Shown here: piece by piece, positions 8,646 to 21,574 of the stretch
Position numbering within the stretch: position 1 is the stretch's first letter
How the letters are laid out: every line of letters starts with the position of its first letter
Assembly: GCA_000444245.1 (NCBI GenBank)
Contig: ATSW01011233.1
Coordinates: 1-29,187, forward strand
DNA length: 29,187 nucleotides
Origin: Botryllus schlosseri
Taxonomy: Eukaryota; Chordata; Ascidiacea; Stolidobranchia; Styelidae
Reading direction: 5' to 3'
Program-made: the position numbers and the translations under genes
Notes under the pieces: model-generated
What the model saw: the letters and a program-made list of their open reading frames with translations, nothing else
What the model was told of the DNA's origin: nothing
The model's database searches: none

Positions 8646-10650
8646 GTGAGTCGTGACCGCACCGGAGCAATCTTTTAATATGTATGTAATATGTGCTGAA
8701 TTTCATGCAATAGATAATTTCTTCGCGCGATACCCTCTACGGGCAGTTTTTGCGTGCTGAGCGCCGCTCTGTTGGATACTATAGCCAATAAGCGAGGCAC
8801 GCAGAAAAGTGGTTACGACAATATGGCTTGATCATGGAAATGTGCCGTGTATTACACAAATTGGTTTGATGTCTTGATGATATTTGTCTGATGTTAGTTT
8901 ATCTGGAAAGCTCTATTATGCGCGGGCAATACTTGCGCAATGTAGATCGAGGGAAAGAGCTGGGCGGAAACTGCCGCACCCCATATTTGTTATTACAGGA
9001 ATGAATCGAAGTTCCTAGTATCGCTTAGCCAACATGCGGTTGGAACTACGGTGCCAAAACGATCGGCGGCGATAAAACCTTGGCCATAATGACCGTTCTC
9101 TGGTCTTCGAAATGGCCGCAACCGAATAGTCCCGACCTCGCAATCTGATCCCCGCAGTACAAATGCGTTCAATGTAGGAGAATAATCCACCACGATTCGA
9201 AATCGCTTGCGTCACACATGTTTCATGGAACTGCGTTACGTGCTACTGGTTATCTGCACCTTCTTTATTTCATACATGCCCGTAAATAGGCTACGTAGGA
9301 ACGTAGTATACTGACATTAAAAATGCATTTATTACGTTGTGTGAGGCCTGGGTCGCAAGCTGTCATGAAAATACAGATTTGGGTCGTGGTCTAAAAAATC
9401 TATGAACCACTGACATAGTATGTATAGTCCTGAAGCATTCAATGTTGTGCACTCAAGTGAAGCACAATATTGCGATTTCCGATGTTACTTTCATCTGTAT
9501 CTGATCATGGANAATATAAATATGTAAAACAATGAAAATTACGTTTTAAGTAAATGTTGTCACTTAAATAAAGGCTCTCCCTAGTTTAAACACGTTTTCT
9601 CTATCTTCATTTTCGTTCTAAGGACAATGCTATAGAGCTCAAATCCATATTCCTGATACACATAAAATGAATCGTGAACTTCAGTGTAGTTCGTTGGTTA
9701 CTTTGTAATATGTGTAGATGAGGACTAAAAATTCAAAATACTGAACTAAAAATTATATACACGCCATACCTTCTTGAAATGTTGACAAAGTATTGTGTAT
9801 TACAGGTTCACATGATCGATATTATACTATATATAGTCATTTCTATGGTCGGTCGCATGCGTCAATGCGCTTCGAAATCAAACATGAGCTTTGAAGCCAA
9901 TGTTATATTGATACTTCATCATTTCAAAACCTCACAAGACAGGTACGATCCGGTACTGTTCCATTAAAGAAACGTAAAAATTTTGAATACTTATTCTGGT
10001 CACAAACTATGATGATCTGTGTTAAAATACATAACGCTGTTGGACAAAAAACACTTTATTGGTGACAGAATTACTAAATATGTTCGTATTTTCTTATTTT
10101 ACGTCTACGAATCTGTGAAAGAAGGCGTGATATGGGTGCGCTAACTGCCGAAATTGTGTTTGAGCATCTAATTTATGGTACGGAACCTGAATATAGCTTT
10201 CCAAGTCCGCTCCATTGCCATTATTTCTGAAGCTGGAGGAACTTTTTGATGCACACTGTCATCTAGGTTTGCATTTGAAACAAACATCAAATTAAAACAA
10301 ACATGTTTAAAACATGGTCCTTATTGTTTAAAACATGTTTTTGCTTTTGTTTTTCAGCCATAACGTCACTAATTTTTAATTGTGGCGTCAAGGTGGATTA
10401 ACATTGACAGTTGAAAATATAGGGTAAATATGACTCCTACGAAAAGGGCTTCCGACCACAGTCATAAACAGACCAGAAATATCTTTAACAAGGACTACAT
10501 CGTTATGCAACCAAGAGGAGTGTTAAAGCGGCATGAAATGTGGATTCAGGGTGGTCATTTGTGGTATTGCATATATGCAACAGTATTTTGCCACAGAATC
10601 CAAGGACAACGTTTTTGTCTAGGCCTGGACGTAACCTACAAACTATACAT

Positions 10651-11455
10651 CAGTAGGGGTCCGCGAAGCACTTCCAGGGGGTCCGCGAAACCTCTAAATT
10701 TGCAAAATGAATAATAACCTATTTTTTTTTATTTTTTATTTTAGCGGAATCACGAGGCAGTTTGTGGTTCATTACGGCTAGAAATTCATGACTCACATCA
10801 ACAGAATGGCCGTCTTAGATGAAATATTCTACTGTTAAAACTCATTGCAATTGCCAATAGCCTACTGATACAAACATATTGATTTTCGGATATGTTTTGT
10901 GGGGGATTACGGAGAAAATAGAAGTCGGAGTAGTAAGGTCGAGAAGGGTGACAGGTGACTTCGAAATGTTTATAAATATCCATTATCACCTTATAGCTAT
11001 ACATAACCATAATAACTTCAAGATGAGCTGCAAGATAGAAAAGAATGGGCTGGACGTTATATGTTCGTTAAAAAATCTGTTTCCCTATTTTGGTGCCATT
11101 GCCATATATGTTGCGACCATACTTAAAGGTGTCATTGAAAGCGTTTCTCGTTATTATTACATTCGCCACCACCTATCTTTGTGGAATTGTGGAATTTCAA
11201 GACATGACCACGTATTAAAGAAATGCAGCAGCAGAATGAGCTTTGAAATAATATAACTCAACCCAATTTCTACATAAATAGTACGATGTTATTATCGAGA
11301 AAAGTCATTTTGCTGCTGTTTATATTAGTCTGTACAGTTATATTTGCACAAGAAAGATGACGGTTGCAGGATAATAGGGCTAAATTTGAAAAAAAACGTG
11401 GGGTCCGCAGGGGTCCACAGGGGGTCCGCGGAGACAAAAAGGTTGAGAACCACTG
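10651..11455. mobile_element. Complete non-autonomous hAT element (805 bp)
   Basis: The ends are CAGTAGGGGTCCGCG and GGTTGAGAACCACTG, both flanked by the perfect 8-bp duplication CTATACAT (10643-10650 and 11456-11463), the hAT hallmark. Subterminal GGGGTCCGCGG blocks occur at both ends, which is the widespread CAGTGGTTCTCAACC...GGACCCC class. A related left end lies at 27883. It has no recognisable transposase. A 125-codon open frame (10879-11256) inside it shows no BED or hATC-type motif that I can see. The perfect target duplication suggests a fairly recent insertion. Confidence 0.93.
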
Positions 11456-11934
11456 CTATACATTAACCAACACTAATACAATATATGAGTTGAATACAGT
11501 CCAGCCGACACATGCAAAACAGATGTGTGGGTGTTACGGACTAAATACAGACTCGCTGGTGCAGACTCGCTATTCTGTTGCCTAGGCTTACTTACCATTA
11601 CATGTCTAAACGTTGCGTTCTTGCAGCTTTGCGCACGTGATCAGCTTTGTATGTTTGTCATCGTTACACGTCATAATTTCTTCTTTCCCGTTTTCAGACT
11701 TATTGCTACGTCATAGCCTGCTTGGGTAGGCCTATATATTGGTCTTCGTTTTAAAATACTAATTATTGTCTCTTTCGCAGTATCTTGATCAGAAGCACAC
11801 GAAAGGTTATTCGAGTTTTTATTGTAATTGCAATTGCCGTTGTTACGAAAGCGAATGTGCTTATCTAACCTCGACGTATTGAGACATTGACCTGTTGGGA
11901 ATTATTGCAGCACATGTTACCACTATGACTATAC

Positions 11935-13353
11935 CAGGGGTCACCAACCTGGAGCCCGCGGGACCCAGGTAGCCCGCGAGGACCAGATGAGTAGCCTGCG
12001 AGCCTGTTCTAAAAATAGATCGAATAGCAGCATTTGCCAATATTCGTCAGATTATTACCAGTGAGCTTTTAAATATATAAATTGAGTGATTTAGCTATTC
12101 TTGTTTATATCACACTATAACACGTGACTTAGAAATGGCAATACATATATATATAAACACTTAAAATGATGATATCAAATATCCTAAATTACAAAGTAGT
12201 ATACCAACATGTCATAGAATAACAAGATATCGAAGACGTAAAATACGGCGTACTGCCCATACAAGCGACATGACGGCATGCCATCCACGGTCTTCTTGAA
12301 ATGGTGGGGGGTTCCGTTATGGTAGCTCGACGTCCAGGACAATAACAAAGTAATAAACAGGTTGCAGATAGCGGTGAAGTACTAGCAGATGCAATATGCC
12401 GATTACGTATTGCATCTTTTGACACAGCTTGTCTCTCTTACACTCGACGCAGTTTATAGTACCAGTACGTACCTTTTTTTTTAACTTTCTGTAATCGATG
12501 CTGCTGTCAGGTAAAATAAAATATGTCATGTCTGGATGCTGAACAGTTAGAGATTGAAATTGTACCACTGCAAAGTCACCTACACCTCAAAGCCCACAAG
12601 GGTGCAGCAAACTTTTGGTGCCTTGTTGACACGGAAAAGTACAGTGGTGAATGCGCAGCAGCTATGAAAGTTGTAAGCGTGTTTGGTTCAACCTTACGTT
12701 GGGAATCAGCCTTTGCGGACACGACCGTCATCAAAAAACAAACTCAGAACACGCCTCACTAACGCACATCCGGAACACTCACTCATCCGCGTCAGCGGTG
12801 TCTTAAAAAAGCCTAGAGGTGGGCCGTGCTATAAGTCGGCAGTTACGGAAAATACAAAGAATATCGGCCTGGTGTAAATGACCACAGTAGTCGACAAACA
12901 CCATGAATACCCAAAAACAAAAACAAACAAACAAAACACTCACTCAGAGGTGCAGTGTCAAGTTACATACAATAGTACAGCGCACTTAGTTGATAGCATG
13001 CAATGCCAGGCCTCCCACTGACTGGTATAGAAACAGATAACACGATGTCCAGTCTTACGTGTGACATGATGTATTTTAAAATTTGAGCTGACAGTTGTTG
13101 TATAATTTATATGAACATAGTGGAAAAATTCGTGATTTCTTAAAAAGTGTTAGTGGCTAGCTAGTTGAAATGAGATGTTCTGATTTAAAAGACTCTCTTA
13201 GAAGTCTTACTGCTATGCAATTCCTGCCCAGTGCTATTAATATCAAAGCGGAACTCCATCTGGTACGGGTAAACGGCGGGAGTAAATGGTAGCCCGTCGC
13301 TTCAATCAGTACCCAAAAGTAGCCCTTGGTTGCAAAAAGGTTGGTGACCCCTG
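11935..13353. mobile_element. Complete non-autonomous hAT element (1,419 bp)
   Basis: The ends are CAGGGGTCACCAACCTGGAG and AAAGGTTGGTGACCCCTG, perfect inverted termini over the outer 15 bases. They are flanked by the 8-bp duplication GACTATAC (11927-11934 and 13354-13361). AGCCCGCG motifs recur just inside the left end, and GTAGCCCGT and AGTAGCCC near the right, as in the CAGGGGTCACCAACC hAT class. Internal open frames are short and resemble no transposase, so it would have relied on an enzyme from elsewhere. The intact duplication points to a young copy. Confidence 0.95.
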
Positions 13354-15796
13354 GACTATACCATCGCCAAACTTCATTCGTCTGAATCACAGACAATCTG
13401 CTTTGTTTGCATACCACTGTTGTGTTGTGTCCGGCTAATTTTTACAACTGTCGAGCCATGAAGATAAATATATAAAGACGAATTATCCTTATGACATTTC
13501 AAAGATATCAACACTTATGTAGCCTAACTATAATTAGCCTAGTACTTTCATTTTTCCACATACATGTTTCGCACCCCTCTTTTCATCTGCCAATAGCATA
13601 GGTGTTCTTGGAGGCTCGTCCTTGTCATCAGGATTTAATTACATTGCAAATCGGATCAGGTTTTCGGAAGCGCCGGTACAAACAATAACATCAACGTAAG
13701 TCAAACATCCACCGTACCGGGCTGTTGTATGATTATGTAAGTGTGTAAGTTAAACGGCGATTTGCATCAAATTATATGTACCATAATCAGCTTTGCTAGC
13801 ATCGGAAGTGCTACTAGTTTACAGTGCTATTTAATTTACTTTGAAACTTTAAACGCTCAACAGTTTCGCGTTCAGCGCTAAATATTCATAGTAGCTTTGT
13901 TTGTGACACCTCGAAGACATTTATTTACTTATTATCGCTCGACACCATTTGTCTTAGACTATAAAGGTTTGCTATGACGTCAAATTTTTGATTTCATAAT
14001 TGAAATCTTATGTAGGCTATGACTTTACTTCGTGAAAGGATTTCCTTGAAGAATTGGGGTCAAAGTGTCCTATAGTTCTGTACGCATGGTGGCTCTCGAG
14101 TACAATTATGGCATCGCTAGAATGGCAATAATGCAACAACGTCCTGCTCAGTGGAGCTTGATCGCGTCTTCAACGTAAAAGCAATGCATAAATATATCTG
14201 TGCGTGACCCGAACTGCTTTAGTCTATGGGTGTGCAGTGTGCACTGTGCAGCATGCAGATTGAGGACACAAAGACATTAAGTTTCAGCCATCCTGCTACC
14301 CCATGAAATGCGCTCCCAGAAAGATCGAAAGCGATCAAATCAACACATATTTGCAGAAGCCTTTGATATTGAAATATCCAGGTGCCTAAATGACAGTAGT
14401 CGAATAGTCCAGTCCTCATAATGCTGACCCCCACCCGCGATAAAAAGGCGGCTCGCAGAGGAAATATTGCCCAACGTGAACTAGGGCTAATTTGCACCGT
14501 ACGAGTGTGACTAAAAGAGTTTTGTTTTTCAAGAAACAATCTCTACCAGAGGTCGCGAAATAACAAATATTTCAATGAAGAAACTAATGATGGACCCTCC
14601 CGAAGGTACCCTGGGAGAACCTCATGAATAGTTTTAACCGCGTGACATGAACAATGCTCAAGTTTTACAATTACGAGTCCTAAACTCTCGAATACACCAC
14701 TTGATCATGCATTTGGAATATATGCATGTACCAAAGTATATCATATCCAAGTTAGTTATGATTTAATTTGAAAAATCTTCGTGATGTAATTCCCCGTAGA
14801 AGGATGGATGCGTCTGGGGAGTTCTCCTGAGTTCCCTTCAACTAAAAATATTCACCCCTATCACCCCTCCCCCACCCCTCAAAAACACCTGGCTACCCCT
14901 TGTTGATTTTGTCTCGAAAACCTGCTGCGGTGTCCACGTCAATCTTCTTACATTTAGACCAAAATGACGATCGAAACACTTCTTTCTCGACCCATCTCGC
15001 AAATTGGAAAGTAGTTATTGTACGACGCAAATTTTTTGTCGTATCCGGCTACTGAAAATTAGTGTCAATGGACCATGCATATATCACATGGAAATTGAGA
15101 CATCATACAAGACCGCAATGCGTTCATTTCGTAGTCGTCAAGACTCAGATTTGCATATATCGCATGTATTCTCGTGGTTGCTATATATTTTCCCATTAGC
15201 AAGACAGATTATATCAGAGGATTTCCTTAAGCTAGTGCAGTTCTAGAGCTCTGGGAAGCAATCACCGAATCAATCAAATCCTCTTGTTGCGCCGTTAAAG
15301 CTATCGAAGAAATCAAAATCCAACGAATCGAACGTAAATGTGCATACTTCATTCGCAAATGGCTGATTATCCCAGGATTAGAATCGGCCTGAACAACACG
15401 ACACAGCTATGGTTGGCAATCTACTTTGAAAAGAATGGTAGCGAACAATGGGACTGAAAGAGCCCTCATCTTTCCCAACTCTATATAATTATGGGCATTA
15501 TCTTACAGTACTTCAGTACAGTATTTCAGAGGCAAATGTACCAGGTCAAAATCTAGTTGAACTTATCCTCCGCTTATCGCCCGAAGCGTATAGTCTCGCG
15601 GTGGCTTGAAATGAAGACATTTGGCACTTGAATGTATTTATGTGGGTCGTAGGTTGCATGATGCAGGATCCAAGAGAAAAATCAATTGCATCAGGTAAAC
15701 TTGTGAATTCGATTATAGTATCAACTACGTTTTTTCGGACGGTGTAAGACAATTCCATCGGTCCAATGACTTTCCCCGTCGCTTTGTTGCATACAG

Positions 15797-15930
15797 GACG
15801 GATACTGGATGTACTATGCGAAGTGTGCGGTGATCGCAGCTCAGGCAAACACTATGGTGTGTACGCCTGCGATGGATGCAGTGGATTTTTCAAGAGGAGT
15901 ATTCGCAAGAATAGGAAATACGAATGCAAG
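15797..15930 (+). CDS. NR2E1: NR2E1 (TLX/tailless)-like nuclear receptor, exon with DNA-binding zinc finger 1
   Basis: Two bases complete a split codon, then 44 codons read [44 protein letters not shown]. All four zinc-1 cysteines (CEVC, CDGC) are present. The P-box CDGCSG is that of TLX (NR2E3 has CNGCSG), and RILD just before the first cysteine is the TLX N-terminal motif. Compared from memory with human TLX, 38 of 44 residues agree. The acceptor is excellent (pyrimidine tract, then GTTGCATACAG). The donor is AAG/GTTTGA at 15931, phase 0, and it resumes at 24496. In NR2E1 proteins this helix reads the major groove of an AAGTCA half-site, usually to repress targets. Lys-to-Glu in CEVC and YECK are the notable changes. 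NR2E2/fly tailless orthology is equally possible. Confidence 0.96.
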
Positions 15931-18754
15931 GTTTGATATTAAGTTTTAGGCGCCATTTTTTCGAGCATGGTGATACCCAGCTACAGAGCTATATGTTTAG
16001 AATGAAAGCGAAAGAAACGTGAATGTCCAATGCCTGGTTTATTGCTGCATCTTGAGCTTATCTAGAGATCCGTAATGATCTCAATGTCGATATTATCTAA
16101 CAAGAATATGATAGGATTTAACAGTATATGAAGTTTAATAACTGCTGCTCAATCGAATCATCGGCCACGCCCGGTGGATTCAAAGACATATGACCTGCGA
16201 ACCGATGAAACATTGAACAAAACACCCAAGAGTTCAGAAATATCTTACTTCTAATATCATCTAATCTACACAAAGCCTAAAATAATGTTTGCTAGCTACC
16301 TTCGAGAAATAGAAATGGAGTGACTAATAACTCAACTCTTAGCATAAAATGGCTTCTCCATACAAGCCCAAACTTACAACGGATGAGGCAGACGCATAAA
16401 TGCCCATAAATCAGTCGAAGACCTTATTGTTCGTTGGCGAAGGGGCTAAACACGCGAAAGTTGCTATTTAAAACTTTTTATATTCAGAAAGTAAAACTTA
16501 TATGGGATATGTATATCAACACATGAATACAAGTACTGTATATTATAAACAATCACTAGCACTTAGAACTAAAATAGAATACAAATGGTGTATGGTTATG
16601 TACGTTCACTTTGAGTCGTTGTAGAAATAGCATGTTTAAGAAATGAACGACTGCTTTTATACTTCTGCTCAATTGTAAACATAGGAGTTGCAATGGGGAA
16701 CCATTGGTGTTAGCACTTCATACCCATATAGGAAGAATTGTGCATGACACATCAATGTTTGGGTGCCAGTACCTCCAGAGTGCACAATGCATATATATAA
16801 CGATAAGATATCACAAGGAAAATCTTTACGTCAACCCAAATTTACACCATAAAAAGAAAACAGAAAGCTCTGTCACAGACACCATATTTCGAGCAAGACG
16901 AAGGTAATTGCATCTGAGGAAAGCTTCTGTCAGCAAGCAATAACATTGACTTTGGATGAGTGGAACAACTGGATTATCATAGAGAACTATATGCCGATGA
17001 CTTTTCTGTCCCATTGTGTGACTGGAACCACATTATATTTACCATAATGAGCTTCCAGGCATTGTTGTAATACTGTATATGGTGTCAATATATATTGCCA
17101 AGATTACGCACCGGGATCATATATTGTTGATTTTGCATCTTATTTGAGCCGTTTCGCGCGTCTGGTAAAACTGGGAGCCATTTTGATTTGACAGAACTAA
17201 AATAGACGCTCGCTCTGCATGCATGTGGATTGGCCACAGATGCAACAATCCCAAATAAAATGGTTTTTGTTTTAATCGCATAATTCCAACGATCTCTATA
17301 TTCCCCATACCTCCTTGTATGTCGTTGGAACTGTGGGGAATAATTCAGTGCATGCAACACTGTAGAACGGCCCTTATTTTATAGTATAGGCATGTTGTAC
17401 CGTTTTATGCATTCGTAGTGAAATCGGGTATATGCCTATGTTTTCTGAAGGTTGTTATTTGAAAGTATAAAGAGTCCATGCTGTTTACACAGTAATTTAG
17501 GGGAGCGCAGTATTGACAGTGCGCTATCGATTTATTTATTGCTGCTTTGATTTGTAGAGCGGTGTGAACATACTCGAAATAAATTTCTGATATAATCTCC
17601 GATAGGGATATTTTTCCTCTAAATATGTGTAGAAACTACGTAAGACAAATGCTTATGCCATGCAGTAAGGTAGGCTACATGAATCATTCAGGGATTATAA
17701 ATAGACATACAAAAGTCAAATTCTTTGCTACAAGAGTTACGATGATGTTTCATGATAATCCGATGTAAAGAAATAATTATGGAACGCTCAGCATCAACAC
17801 TGTTCGATGCTCACACAAATTAAATCGTTGCAAGAGACGTTGGTTCAAATCAGGCCTCTGATAATAATCAAGATGGCGGCGCATGTAGAAATAGTAACAG
17901 AACGAACGTCAAGGCTCGTAAGACTTTCCGATAATGGAAAATGGTGAGATAACCTTCGCATTATCATTATTTCACCGTGTACGACATTATGTAATATAGA
18001 CATTTAATTGCGGTTAAATAAGAAGTTATATGAAATTTTGCGTTACGTCACCATCGCTTTAAGTTTCAAGATTTTTGCTATGTTTCTCCCGCTAAAGCTG
18101 TTGAAGCAAATTTAATATCGCCTTTAAGCACGATGAATTGCACATGATCAATTCGAAAATTATTAACGGTAAATCAGTCGCAATATTACATACAACCTAA
18201 TTATTATTATTTTTGATGCCAACCTGAATAATAGAGAATATCCGTCTGTGTTTTAATCTCAAGGCATCGGATGTGGCTGAAATCTGCGCCTTTGTCTGTT
18301 TGTTGTTCAAGTATTCAACCTCATTGGTCTTTTTGCACCAATCCATACTGATTGCTGAGCTACCGACTTTTGTAACGTCACCTTTTATGCTTATGCGGAT
18401 GCGATGGAGTTTGTGGATGCAGTGAAACCGTAGCACCCGGTTGCATAGAACGGATAAAATGTGTATGCGGCTGTCTGTATATTTACAGTATGGAGCTCTG
18501 AATAGCTTTGCGTGAGCGCCATGCGTATACGCTGTTCGCCATTTTGTCCATGCGATTCCGCGAAAGTAACAGCGCTTGGAACGTAGAAGCGTTGGCTTAA
18601 AAAACTTTCGATAACCGTTAGGTTCATTTAAAATGATTAAATGGCCATCGTTGATTCAACCACGACTTGTGTTCCGAAAATTTAATCTATATTCAACTTG
18701 TTTGCGTCTTTGGAGAGGTGTGTTATGTATATGTATCAGAATAGGCCTATATAC

Positions 18755-19412
18755 CAGACAACATGAGTATAATTGTCAGTAATCGTAATTACTTCATCAA
18801 TGTACTCGATTGCCATTACAATTACGAATGCAGCAAAATCTCGAAGAAATCGATTACGATTACGATTACATGGAAAAGCAATCACAATTCCCCACGATTA
18901 CATTTACTTGGCTTCTTAGAAATTTACCCATAAAAGTATATTGGAAGATCGCAATGAAGACCTCATGAGAGAACAATTTTCTTTGTAAATGTGACGTAAT
19001 TTGCTTGCTGCGTCACAATATATATATTCCCCAACTTTATAGGTGACGATTTCTGCCCCAGCAGATTCCAATGCCGAGTAAAGAATTGCGAAGTTACGAC
19101 TGGCGCCAGTTTCAAGTTATAAAGCTATCAATAATGATGCTGATATAATAACGCACTACTGCTACTAACTGCCTGTTCAGTGTTTAAGAATGTTCAGCTG
19201 TTCGCCTTACGTCATAATCCTTGTAGAAGTAAAAGGTTACCGTTATTTTGCAATGAAATCGATTACATATGTGAAATATTCAATTAGAATTAAGATTACT
19301 TCGAATAGTTTCAAATGTAATCGGTTGCGATACGATTACTTGAAAATGCTGTAATCGCAGCGCTCGATTACGATTACAATTCACGATTACCTCATGTCTG
19401 AAACCCATCAGA
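18755..19412. mobile_element. Non-autonomous hAT-like element with GTAATCG/CGATTAC arrays
   Basis: Both ends are dense in ATTACGATTAC-type motifs (about 18780-18905 and 19255-19390) around a quieter centre. The left end is CAGACAACATGAG. The right end reads CTCATGTCTGAAACCC, with the inverse of CATGAG/CAGAC included. The flanks CTATATAC (18747-18754) and CTATATAG (19413-19420) agree at 7 of 8 bases and are the likely target duplication. There is no coding content. Confidence 0.75.
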
Positions 19413-19934
19413 CTATATAGACGCGATGATTAACATATTGGTGCATGCCTACGGGTTGGGATTTAATGGTCGGGTTACGGGTTCGACTTTCACTGAGGTC
19501 GGCCGGAGGACCCCTGTATATACGTATACGCGGTTTGTCTACATTCTACTCATCGCAACGCTATCTTAGTATATGCAATGCAGTCACTTACATATACAGC
19601 GAAAACACGCTATGCTACAAGTCACAAATCACATGGATTATTGCTGAGGTCACCAAAACGCGGCCCGCGACTTGATTTGAGATTTCAGAAGAAAGCCCAG
19701 AAAGCCATTTGGAAATGCTGAAATTGACTATGGTTTCAGCATATTCTTGTTGCTGTTTCAAAATAAGCTATTCTGCTGTGCCCAACATCACTATTCGTCA
19801 CTAGCTAAAACGGCTTTGGCGATGGCAACAGCATTCCATCGAGGGAGAATCATCTGATATGAATGGGTATATTGCCCTGACGTGCAATGGCCCAAACATT
19901 GCCATGACAGAGACGCTAAGAAAACGGCTTAGGG

Positions 19935-20239
19935 CAGTGGCTCTCAATCTGAGGGCGCGCCCTCTTATGGGGTCGTGACAGCATCTGAAGGGGGCACGGA
20001 GCTGCGGTCAAATGAATAATTTTTCGCGCACTACGCGATTTACCTCGAATTCGTAGTTATTGATCTGTATAGTCCGGAATTCAGAATCCCCTCATCAACA
20101 GTGATAACCTTCGATGCCATCAAACTATCCGTTGGGATTGCTAGCATTCTGGTTGCATTTTTCGATATATCGATGAGGGGGCGCGATAGTTTTCAGTATC
20201 ATAAAGGGGGGCGTAAATAAAAAAGTTTCAGATCCATTG
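19935..20239. mobile_element. Short non-autonomous hAT element (305 bp)
   Basis: The left end is CAGTGGCTCTCAATCTGAGG. The right end is AAAAAAGTTTCAGATCCATTG, whose inverse matches the left end at 12 of the first 16 bases. It is flanked by the perfect 8-bp duplication GCTTAGGG (19927-19934 and 20240-20247). GGGGGCGCG blocks lie inside both ends, typical of the CAGTGGCTCTCAA...GGGGGCGC class. It lies in the 8.6-kb NR2E1-like intron. Confidence 0.92.
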
Positions 20240-20759
20240 GCTTAGGGCTTCCCCGAAGATCAAGCTTTACCCGGAGATGGTCTTTCTGCTAGTAATGTAC
20301 GTCGCTAGCCCTAATATCGCTTCCTTAGTCGCTGAAAACCGTTTCCAGAAAACGTGCACAGCACAGAGTCTAAAATAAAATGAAATTGATGACAATTATT
20401 TTTTGTTGTATTTGCATTCCTTTATTAACATATTACTTCTTTTTTGTCACTATGCCCATCGCATCTGTTAGGTGGCATAGCGCGGTACCAACGTTTAATA
20501 ACGTGGTTACCTATTTTATATCGATATTGAATTTATGCGTTGGTGCTTGTCCGTGACATTGGGCGTATCACTCTGGTGAAGTTGAGGATTGATAACACGC
20601 AACGACAAAGGTTAAAAGAAGATACAACCATAGTTAACTCGACCTCGGACTCACGTTTGTTCTCACGCAATGAGAAACTTCCACAATAATTTTATTCTTT
20701 ACATGTGTCGTCACTATCAATCCTGGGGAATCTTAACTTGCATCAATAGAAAGTCCTTA

Positions 20760-20893
20760 CTAGAGATGGTCTTACCAAATTTTAATGGAGGGGGCACGTT
20801 ATGGGTTGGATAGGAAAGATTTTAGGTTGTAGGGCATTAAGACACGGAAAAAATCAGAAGTGGGTAATGAAGAAAAGGGTTGGCAACCACTTA
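20760..20893. mobile_element. Possible small hAT-derived MITE
   Basis: The right side ends AAAAGGGTTGGCAACCACT, the inverse of a common hAT terminus (AGTGGTTGCCAACCC). A weakly similar left end (TAGAGATGGTCTTACCAA) and a GGAGGGGGCACG block lie about 130 bases upstream. No target duplication is visible, so the left boundary is uncertain. Confidence 0.45.
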
Positions 20894-21067
20894 TATAGAT
20901 GTATACGATGAAGAAAAGTTGTAACCAGTCAAAATCATAGTCGGTTCAACAGTTATAGCACGTAGTTGTATATCACTGGAACGGCATGAATGGTCTGATT
21001 ACGATCATCGCGGACCGTATAAATACTGCATCGCGATGTAGGCCTGGTCTATGATATTTTAAGTGCG

Positions 21068-21574
21068 TTTAATCATGGCTAATGTAGTTTGGGAGATATT
21101 GGCATATATCGAGATTTTGGGGGAGTATGAAAATTCAAATTTTACCAAGATTTCTCTATGTTCCCGAGGGCCTACAGCAACAATTCTGGCATCAGATTGT
21201 ATAACTTCAAGAGTTACATCGAATGAGCGTATATAGGCTTAATGGTGGCTAATGTAGTTTGGGAGATATTGGCATATATCGAGATTTTGGGGGGTATGAA
21301 AATTCCAATTTACCAAGATTTCTTTATGTTCCCGAGGGCCTACAGCTACAATTCTGGTATCAGATTGTATAACTCCGAAAGTTACATCGAATGAGCATAT
21401 TGACTTAATCATGGCTAATGTAGTTTGGGAGATATTGGCATGCATCGAGATTTTGGGGGTATGAAAATTCCAATTTGACCAAGATTTCTCTATGTCCCCG
21501 AGGGCCTACAGTTACAATTCTGGTATCAGATTTTATAACTCCAAGAGTTACATCGAATGAGCGTATTGGCTTAA
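21068..21574. repeat. Tandem repeat, three units of about 167 bp
   Basis: Units begin near 21071, 21241 and 21407 at AAT(C/G)(A/G)TGGCTAATGTAG and end with GAATGAGC(G/A)TAT. Spacing is 170, 166 and about 167 bases. The units are about 90% or more alike by eye throughout. Shared blocks include TTTGGGAGATATTGGCAT, CGAGGGCCTACAG and AGTTACATCGAATGAGC. The array is minor-satellite-like. The reverse strand of each unit has an open frame, but 167 is not a multiple of three and I take these as shadows. Confidence 0.95.

Larger units (their letters stand above)
8646..15796 (+). other. Probable NR2E1-like intron 1 / upstream region
   Basis: Apart from the two complete hAT elements at 10651-11455 and 11935-13353, I find no supported gene here. 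A short LINE-tail-like remnant may lie near 9917-9950 (TCATCATTTCAAAACCTCAC). An imperfect AT-rich palindrome around AACATGTTTAAAACATG is at about 10292-10345. One ambiguous base is at 9512. Confidence 0.4.

Noticed and set aside
8993-9193. Minus-strand 66-codon frame VVDYSPTLNAFVLRGSD...
   Set aside because: Composition is protein-like, but there are no splice sites or family match, and a second long frame overlaps it on the same strand.
14219-14539. Minus-strand 106-codon frame
   Set aside because: No domain or motif recognised and no supporting splice or regulatory signals; a possible old transposon fragment but unsupported.
16704-16907. Plus-strand frame followed by a GTAATT donor
   Set aside because: Would lie in the zinc-finger intron and break the perfect phase 0 join between 15930 and 24496; no acceptor.
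19040-19115. RFQCRVKNCEV after a TATAG acceptor, briefly considered as zinc finger 2
   Set aside because: Spacing is wrong and residues are missing, it lies inside a hAT-like element, and the true zinc finger 2 exon is at 24496.
19455-19515. GGGTTCGAC tRNA B-box-like block, possible SINE or tRNA
   Set aside because: No A-box at the right spacing, no cloverleaf and no second copy in the window.
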